A stretch of 64,000 nt of DNA. It comes from SHVO01 sp050250575 (GTDB taxonomy: Bacteria > Pseudomonadota > Alphaproteobacteria > Rhodospirillales > Rhodospirillaceae). Below are positions 58,303 through 64,000 of this stretch, one piece after another. Location: positions 248,001 to 312,000 of the forward strand of contig JBFWOJ010000001.1 in the NCBI GenBank assembly GCA_050250575.1. Direction: 5' to 3'. The position numbers and the translations under genes were made by a program. Position 1 is the stretch's first letter, and each line of letters starts with the position of its first letter. The notes beneath the pieces were generated by a model that saw nothing but the letters and a program-made list of their open reading frames with translations, was not told the DNA's origin and did not search any database.

Positions 58303-60933
58303 CTACCAAAGCAGGACGATCACACCGTCGAACCCGGCGTTGTCTCCCGCAGCGCCGCCACGGCCGAGATCGTCGTCTTCCATATCGGCATAGTGCGGGT
58401 CGGTGCACGGGTCGCCGGCCGGGACACAGGCCGCACCGTCTTCATCATCGAGCGAGGGCGCTTCGACACCGTTTTCGGCGGCATCGGCATCGCCGCTGCC
58501 CTGATCGCCGTCGTCGTCGTCGCTGCCCTGCTCGCCGCCTCTACCTATAAGAATTGCGGAACCCGTACCGCCGTACTCAACGCGGCTGTCCTCTCCGTCA
58601 TCGCCGGCGTCGCCGCCCGCGCCAACCTCGACTTCGTAACGGCCGTAACCGTCTGTGTTGGAACCGTCGCCGTTGTCGTCGGTATTTTCGATCATGCCAG
58701 CGGCAAAGCCGCCGCCACCGCCTGCCGCTTCATCACCAAAGTCGTCGTGACCGCCACCGCCGCCTCCCCAGACCTTGAAGTAGATGTTCCCTACAATCGT
58801 CGGCACATTGACATCGGTCTCCGCGAGTTCACCGCGGAACTCGCAGTGGTAAAGGCCGCCTTCGAAGCCAGGGCATATCTGATCGGCGGTGGGACGCACG
58901 TAATTGGCCAACGTGGGAGTCCAAACCGCCGCGCTGTCGAGATCGCCATCTTCCCCCACGCCCCGGGCCGCATCGGCGGAATTGTCCGAGAAAGCCCCGT
59001 CACCGTCTACGATCGGATCGAGCATCCAATTGACGACAATGTCGGCAACGTCATCACACGGATCTTCGGCCGGAAGTCTGCGCTTATAACAGGAAGCGAT
59101 GTTGCTCGCGGTGCGAACCGCGTCCCAGAGGCGGACGTCCGCGATATCGCCCGTGAAGATATTCTCGGCGGCCCCGTCCATTCCGTCGGCGCCCACCGCG
59201 AAAACGATGTCATTGTCGCTCACGTTTCGTACGCCGCCGCCGTCCATGGGAAGGCTCAAATTGGACGTGGAGGAAATGAGCGCGCCATCCTGGTAAGCCC
59301 GAAGCGCGCCTGTTCCCGCCTGATAAGTAACGGCAACATGGGTCCACTCGTTACGCGTGGTGCTGATTCCCAACGCCTGGGTCTCAAAAGCGCCGCCAGC
59401 AGCGTCTTGGAGATTGATCGAAAGGGCCCCTGTCGAGTCCATGTAGAGGCGATATGAACTGTCCGTCGTGTCGGATTCGTCCCACTGGGAGACGATGGTC
59501 GCTTCGCCGGAACTCGGGAACGATCGCGGACGAATCCAGGCTTCTATAGTGAAAGTGCCGGCGGTTATTGCGTTGTCGTTTTCGTCACCGTCAACCTCGG
59601 CATAACCCGTGAGCGAAAGCATCGGCGTACCGATAACGACACTATCCAGGGCATTGCTGCCGACGCGATTGATGAAAACCACCTTCTGTTCATCACCGAG
59701 GTCCTCAGTGTTGCCACTCAGACGAACCTCGGCGCTCAGGTCCGGGTTGGCGACATCGGTAATACGGCCCCAGAGATCATATCCATTGTCGTATACTTCG
59801 ATGAAATATCGACGACCGGCGATCACATCGAGATCGCCGCCCGTTTGCTCCGTGCTCCCGCTGTCGCGGATCAGCACATTTCCGCCGAAGCGGAATGTGA
59901 TGCCGTCCAAACTACCCGAGGTAAAATCGTCGGAATCGGGGTCCTTGTCGTCCAGGCTGGCCCGGGTCGCGATCGAGAAACTGTTATCGTTCGCCGCGGG
60001 TGTCCAATAGGCGGACGCATAGATTGCCAAAGCACCGGGCGAGGTGAAGATCGCGTCGGCGGTGGCGATGTACGAAGCGGCCGCGGTGAAATTCGCTTGG
60101 CCGCCGGATTGTGTCGGTGCCGCGCCGCCATCGCCGTCGGCGATCAATTTATCGGGGTCAAAGCTCGAGCCGCTGAAGTCCTCGGTCATCGACGCGTTTA
60201 GTTGGCCCCCTTCCGTGAATTGCTCGCACACTTCCGAGAACTCGGTGCTCTCGGGCACAAGGACGGTGTCGTCGACGGCGCCGGAATTGACGGAGGTCGT
60301 ATTCGAAGTCGCGTTCTCGATTTCCTCGGCGCTGGCGCCGGTCGTCGCGATTACGGCGCTTGCCGATGTCCGCGCGCCGTAACCGTTCTTGCCGTGGCCG
60401 ATGACCGCGTAGAGTACATACTCGCCGGAAGTGTCGTCGATGAGGGCCGTGTTCGCCACCACCTCCCCGGTATAGGCGACACCGCCACCATTCTCGGCCG
60501 CGATCGCGACGCTGTCGCACTGTTGGCGTACGGCAGAATCCGATACGACGACGTAAGTGTAGTAGCGACCGTAAGCATCGCGGGCATCCGCCTCGGAAAG
60601 CCCCAGGGTGCTCCATGGGAGCGCGCCGCTGGTCGTCGCGGTGCCGCCACAGGCGTCAGAGACCCCGTCAAGGCCGTCAGCAGCGAGATCCGGGCACGGG
60701 ACACCGTTCGGGGACTGGCTCAAAAAGTAGGCCATGATGCCCGCCTTGATCGTGCCCTGCCTTCCGGCATCGTCCTGAACCATTTTGAGGTCGCGAGCCG
60801 GGCCGATCGTGCGCGAGAAAAAAACGGTCGCCGAAGTAAAGGCCAAGATTGCGATAATCATGGCAATAACGATGCCTGCCACGCCGTCGTCGCGCGCAAG
60901 TTTGGTCGACCAATCGTGCAGAATCTGTCGCAC
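58303..60933 (-). CDS. Large surface protein: pilin-like N-terminus, LamG-type domain, glycine-rich C-terminus
   Basis: 876 residues. Residues 19-40 form one membrane helix (GIVIAMIIAILAFTSATVFF), followed by a DNA/Ca-like acidic, Asp/Asn-rich ectodomain, as in pilin-like proteins. A LamG/concanavalin-like domain at about 455-640 has FTIEAWIRPRSFPSSGEATI and WTHVAVTYQAGTGALRAYQD. The C-terminal 140 residues are Gly/Asp-rich (VWGGGGGGHDDFGDEAAGG), like phage tail glycine-rich domains. It probably is surface exposed and acts in adhesion. Its stop abuts the FecR-barrel stop. Confidence 0.8.
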   Translation of the reverse strand: MRQILHDWSTKLARDDGVAGIVIAMIIAILAFTSATVFFSRTIGPARDLKMVQDDAGRQGTIKAGIMAYFLSQSPNGVPCPDLAADGLDGVSDACGGTATTSGALPWSTLGLSEADARDAYGRYYTYVVVSDSAVRQQCDSVAIAAENGGGVAYTGEVVANTALIDDTSGEYVLYAVIGHGKNGYGARTSASAVIATTGASAEEIENATSNTTSVNSGAVDDTVLVPESTEFSEVCEQFTEGGQLNASMTEDFSGSSFDPDKLIADGDGGAAPTQSGGQANFTAAASYIATADAIFTSPGALAIYASAYWTPAANDNSFSIATRASLDDKDPDSDDFTSGSLDGITFRFGGNVLIRDSGSTEQTGGDLDVIAGRRYFIEVYDNGYDLWGRITDVANPDLSAEVRLSGNTEDLGDEQKVVFINRVGSNALDSVVIGTPMLSLTGYAEVDGDENDNAITAGTFTIEAWIRPRSFPSSGEATIVSQWDESDTTDSSYRLYMDSTGALSINLQDAAGGAFETQALGISTTRNEWTHVAVTYQAGTGALRAYQDGALISSTSNLSLPMDGGGVRNVSDNDIVFAVGADGMDGAAENIFTGDIADVRLWDAVRTASNIASCYKRRLPAEDPCDDVADIVVNWMLDPIVDGDGAFSDNSADAARGVGEDGDLDSAAVWTPTLANYVRPTADQICPGFEGGLYHCEFRGELAETDVNVPTIVGNIYFKVWGGGGGGHDDFGDEAAGGGGGFAAGMIENTDDNGDGSNTDGYGRYEVEVGAGGDAGDDGEDSRVEYGGTGSAILIGRGGEQGSDDDDGDQGSGDADAAENGVEAPSLDDEDGAACVPAGDPCTDPHYADMEDDDLGRGGAAGDNAGFDGVIVLLW

Positions 60934-60998
60934 CTGAATTCCCTAGGGGCCGCTGCGTTCTACCCCGCCTGCGCCCGCCGTTACTTTTCTCACGTTCC

Positions 60999-61056
60999 CA
61001 CCATTATACAAGGCCCCATCAACTAATAGTAGCAAAAGGGACGGTCCATAATGGTG
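60999..61056. repeat. 9-bp inverted repeat (CACCATTAT / ATAATGGTG)
   Basis: Perfect arms at 60999-61007 and 61048-61056, 40 bp apart, in the gap between the divergent surface protein and glyoxalase genes. It may be an operator serving both. Confidence 0.5.
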
Positions 61057-61148
61057 ACCTTTATCAACGCTCGCGACGGTTGCGCGTTGCCAGGGCCGGG
61101 ATGGGCGCGTTAGTCAGCCGTACAAGGCGTTAGACCAGGGAGAACAGC

Positions 61149-61568
61149 ATGAAATACCTTCATACCATGGTTCGGGTCACCGACCTGGACGCGTCCCTAG
61201 ACTTCTACGTGAAGAAGCTCGGTCTCCAGGAGATCCGCCGCACGGAGAATGAAAAGGGGCGCTTCACCCTCGTCTTCCTCGCGGCGCCCGGAGACGAGTC
61301 GGCGCAGATCGAACTCACTTACAACTGGGATCCGGAGGTCTACAGCGGCGGGCGAAACTTCGGCCACGTCGCATATGAAGTCGATGATATCTACGGCCTA
61401 TGCCGCCGCCTGATGGAGCACGGCGTCGTCATCAACCGTCCGCCGCGCGACGGCCGCATGGCCTTCATCCGCTCGCCCGACAACATCTCCATTGAGCTTT
61501 TGCAGAAGGGCGGCGCACGCGCGCCGCAGGAGCCTTGGGCATCGATGCCCAACACCGGTGTTTGGTGA
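61149..61568 (+). CDS. gloA: Glyoxalase I / VOC family protein
   Basis: 139 residues. VOC fold with metal ligands in the order H (KYLHTM), E (QIELTY), H (FGHVAY), E (SIELLQ), as in lactoylglutathione lyase GloA. It detoxifies methylglyoxal as its glutathione adduct. A ribosome-binding site (CAGGGAGAA) precedes the ATG. Convergent with DUF2336. Confidence 0.92.
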   Translation: MKYLHTMVRVTDLDASLDFYVKKLGLQEIRRTENEKGRFTLVFLAAPGDESAQIELTYNWDPEVYSGGRNFGHVAYEVDDIYGLCRRLMEHGVVINRPPRDGRMAFIRSPDNISIELLQKGGARAPQEPWASMPNTGVW

Positions 61569-61573
61569 CGACC

Positions 61574-62704
61574 CTAGTGAACGGCCAGTGAAGCCGGCGG
61601 GACCTGCGTGACCTTTGCCAGGAGGTATTCAAGGTCATCGTTGTCGAACTGGATGCCGACGTTTTCGTACTGCGTCAGGATCCGCTCGATGATGCGCCGC
61701 GAGTAGCGTTCAGGATCGAGGTCCCGGCCGTCCAGTTCCGTCTGGGCGATGACCGCGAGCGCCGCTTGCGCCGCCGGATAACCAGCCTCGGGAAGGCGCG
61801 TCTTGGCCCATACCGTCTTCAGGCCGCGATAGCCCGGATCATGAATAAGCGCACGGGTGTTGTCGATCGGGAGGCCCGCGAGCGTGGCCACCGCATGTTC
61901 AAAGAAACGCAAATTACCCATGCAAATCGCGCGTATCACCAACGAGCCGGTCAGGCGATTGTGAGCCTGCAGCTGCGCCACCAAGGCTTTAAGGCTGTCC
62001 TCGGACACGCCCATCGCCAAGCCCACCGTCGCCCGTTCGCGTGTCTGGAGGACAAGATCCAGCGCAATATCGGGCGAGATCTTATGGTTGGAGAGGAGGT
62101 GCGTGCGCAAATGTTCGGCCACGCGTGTGACCAGCCGCTCGGCGATCGTGATCGGCAGCGTATCGCGATGAACGAGCGGCTCTTGCACTTCTTCGCTATG
62201 CCCGAACCTATCGACGACCTTGTGCAGCGTAGGCTCAGTCAGAGCCGCACCCGGATTGGCGAGCAGCTTGGCAACGACGGTTTCGGTGCCATTCTGAACG
62301 ATGGCCTCGGACACGCGCGCGTCGACCTCCTTGCGTCCCGCGATGGCGTCGAGCCGCGCCGCCGATCCCTGACTGGCGATGATCTGCAGAAGGTCGTCGG
62401 CGGTGAGAACTTCGGAGGCCGACAGGATCGGCAGCGCAACGGAGTCGACGTCCTTGGCGAGCGAGACGGCGACGTCATGCGGCAAGCGCGGGTTGGCACG
62501 CAAGTTGGCCGAAAGGGCTTCGCGCACCCGGACTTCGGCATCGCGAACCATAATTCGAAAGATCTGCTCGGCGAGGGCCAGCTCCGCCGGCGCGAAATCT
62601 GTGACGTTGAATTGTTGGGCGAGCTTGGCGGCGGTCCCCGCGCGCACGGCCGGCGACGGGTCCGACCTCAACCGCTTCACATCATCCATGGTTAGCCCGG
62701 TCAT
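61574..62704 (-). CDS. DUF2336 family protein
   Basis: 376 residues, helical, HEAT-like (AVRAGTAAKLAQQF, VRVREALSANLRANPRLP, VSLAKDVDSVALPILSASEVL). It matches the alphaproteobacterial DUF2336 family of unknown role, sometimes linked to motility or stress genes. The start overlaps the stop of the small upstream gene by 4 nt (ATGA). Confidence 0.88.
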   Translation of the reverse strand: MTGLTMDDVKRLRSDPSPAVRAGTAAKLAQQFNVTDFAPAELALAEQIFRIMVRDAEVRVREALSANLRANPRLPHDVAVSLAKDVDSVALPILSASEVLTADDLLQIIASQGSAARLDAIAGRKEVDARVSEAIVQNGTETVVAKLLANPGAALTEPTLHKVVDRFGHSEEVQEPLVHRDTLPITIAERLVTRVAEHLRTHLLSNHKISPDIALDLVLQTRERATVGLAMGVSEDSLKALVAQLQAHNRLTGSLVIRAICMGNLRFFEHAVATLAGLPIDNTRALIHDPGYRGLKTVWAKTRLPEAGYPAAQAALAVIAQTELDGRDLDPERYSRRIIERILTQYENVGIQFDNDDLEYLLAKVTQVPPASLAVH

Positions 62705-62910
62705 TTCGCAGCCCCGACGACGATCGCGCTCTTCCCCCGGCGGTTGACGCCATGTGCGGTGAATCGAGCGGACTTATGGTTTCGCAGCATAAACGCTCTG
62801 ATCGTCCTGAAGTTGTGCGGGACCACCTCGTCCATCACTTTTACTACATCGGCGCGATGGATCGAGGCGCCTTCCGGAAGACGGGCACCCAAAGTCCCGG
62901 ATTTATACAA
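62701..62910 (-). CDS. Hypothetical small protein upstream of DUF2336
   Basis: 69 residues, basic, no recognised family (LPEGASIHRADVVKVMDE, RNHKSARFTAHG). The 4-nt overlap with DUF2336 supports it being a real coupled gene. Confidence 0.55.
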   Translation of the reverse strand: MYKSGTLGARLPEGASIHRADVVKVMDEVVPHNFRTIRAFMLRNHKSARFTAHGVNRRGKSAIVVGAAK

Positions 62911-63096
62911 CTAAAACGCGTCATCCGACAAGCAGCCCAGTGAACCTCGACCTCTTAAAAAGTACGAACGAATTAAGCCGCCGGTTGCAGGTTGGGGATA
63001 AGTTCGGCACGCGCGAGCGGCCCCAAAGGGGGTGCGCCGTCCCGCGGCAAATGCCATGGTTTCGAAACGCTCAGTTTGGTTTGGGGGACAGACAGG

Positions 63097-64000
63097 ATGC
63101 TGCGCCGGCTCGGAAACCCCATCGTCGTCTCGATGGTGGTGGGAATCCTCATGGGAGCGATTTGCCATAATCAGCTCGATCCCGCGACCGCGAAACAGGT
63201 CGCCGGCTATTTTTCCATCATCACCGACATCTTCATCCGCCTGATCCGGATGATCATCGGGCCTTTGGTGTTCTCGACGCTCGTCGTCGGCATTGCCCAC
63301 ATGGGTGATGCAACGACACTTGGACGCATCGGCATCCGTACGTTCGTCTGGTTCATCGGCGCTTCGCTGGTCTCCTTGTTTCTGGGGCTGATCTTCGTCA
63401 ACGTGCTCGCCCCGGGAGAAAACCTGGGTCTGGCCCTGCCCGAGGCCGCGGCCGCGACGGCGCCGCAAGCCACCTCGCTGAACCTGCGTGAGTTCATCAC
63501 CCATCTCGTGCCGCGCTCGTTCTTCGAAGCCATGGCCAACAACGAGATCCTGCAGATCGTCGTATTCTCGGCCTTCGTTGGAATCGCGGCGATGAATCAG
63601 GGCCATCACGGCAAAGTCGTGGCGGACCTCGCCAATAGCGTCGCCAATATCATGCTCCAGATCACCGCCTACGTGATGAAGGCCGCTCCGTTGGCCATCT
63701 TCGCGGCCCTGTCGTCGGTGGTGACGACGCAGGGGCTCGATATCCTTTCCGCGTACGGCCGATTCATGGGCGGCTTTTATCTTGCGCTCTTGGTCCTCTG
63801 GGCGATCCTTCTTGGCGCCGGCTTCCTGCTGGTGGGCCCGGCCATCGGCCGCCTCATCAGTGGCCTCAAGGAACCGATCCTGCTGGCGTTTTCCGCGGCT
63901 TCGTCCGAAGCCGCCTATCCGAAAACGCTCGATCAGTTGGAACGGTTCGGGGTTTCCAAGCGTGTCGCCTGCTTCGTCCTGCCTGTGGGCTATTCCTTCA
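63097..64000 (+). CDS. Dicarboxylate/amino acid:cation symporter (3' end beyond window)
   Basis: First 301 residues of a DctA/GltP-type transporter; frame open at the edge. Visible: the family's opening membrane segments (NPIVVSMVVGILMGAI, IRLIRMIIGPLVFSTLVVGI), the long helices after (TFVWFIGASLVSLFLGL), and the serine-rich hairpin region AFSAASSEAAYPKTL that binds substrate. It takes up C4-dicarboxylates or glutamate with a cation. The initiating ATG has an AGG right before it. Confidence 0.93.
   Translation, partial: MLRRLGNPIVVSMVVGILMGAICHNQLDPATAKQVAGYFSIITDIFIRLIRMIIGPLVFSTLVVGIAHMGDATTLGRIGIRTFVWFIGASLVSLFLGLIFVNVLAPGENLGLALPEAAAATAPQATSLNLREFITHLVPRSFFEAMANNEILQIVVFSAFVGIAAMNQGHHGKVVADLANSVANIMLQITAYVMKAAPLAIFAALSSVVTTQGLDILSAYGRFMGGFYLALLVLWAILLGAGFLLVGPAIGRLISGLKEPILLAFSAASSEAAYPKTLDQLERFGVSKRVACFVLPVGYSF

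Overview
The window is high-GC DNA that reads like the chromosome of an alphaproteobacterium. The evidence is DUF2336 and DUF1330 genes, a YdaS/Cro-type DNA-binding domain, separate glyQ and glyS subunits, many sensor kinases and many exported enzymes. A soil or freshwater lineage is likely; genus cannot be fixed from the sequence. Nearly all of the window is ordinary chromosome with dense, short operons. The one clearly different stretch is about 39.58-42.30 kb, just after tRNA-Pro(CGG). It is visibly poorer in GC and sparser in genes, and it ends in a truncated IS5-type transposase, so it looks like a small decayed island.

Layout. 0-8.2 kb: exported enzymes (amidohydrolase cut by the window edge, NHL propeller, SDR, Tat-type aldo/keto reductase), a DegP-type protease, an alpha/beta-hydrolase-fold protein without its catalytic residues, and a NUDIX hydrolase. 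8.2-12.7 kb: dihydroorotase behind three glycosyltransferases (two GT4-like, one GT9). 12.8-15.1 kb: YgfZ-like protein, a phage-type small protein and a BatA/B-like VWA protein. 15.1-25.9 kb (minus): YciI, pyruvate phosphate dikinase with an N-terminal YdaS-type HTH, GMC oxidoreductase, glyS, glyQ, S49 peptidase, TrmN6-like methyltransferase, TetR regulator. 26-30.4 kb: small unknown genes, an exonuclease III-type enzyme, repeat-rich intergenic DNA, DUF2007 and an S1/P1 nuclease. 30.4-37.3 kb: signalling genes (response regulator, large hybrid kinase, OmpR/EnvZ-type pair). 37.4-39.6 kb: polyprenyl synthase, exported SAM-methyltransferase fold, tRNA-Pro. 39.6-42.3 kb: island with 27-aa leader ORF, FkbM methyltransferase, Fe(II)/2OG oxygenase and transposase remnant. 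42.3-48.9 kb: DPP-IV, second S1/P1 nuclease, cysteine-less DsbA-like protein, DUF2784, a 2H-like/HAD pair and small secreted proteins. 49.2-58.3 kb: tri-haem cytochrome, SthA, cardiolipin synthase with hybrid kinase, DnaJ-class chaperone, FecR-barrel fusion. 58.3-64 kb: LamG/glycine-rich surface protein, glyoxalase, DUF2336, and a dicarboxylate symporter cut by the right edge.

The most notable items are: (1) the HTH-PPDK fusion, preceded by six GTAAG/CTTAC repeats in 118 bp that look like its own operator array; (2) a hairpin enclosing the Shine-Dalgarno and GTG start of the small gene at 48260; (3) an adjacent 2H-phosphoesterase-like and HAD nucleotidase gene pair; (4) two S1/P1 nucleases, one of which has lost both histidines of one zinc site; (5) an alpha/beta hydrolase paralogue lacking the Ser and His of its triad; (6) a FecR domain fused to an outer-membrane barrel. 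All functional statements come from reading the sequence and remembered family motifs; no database search was run.
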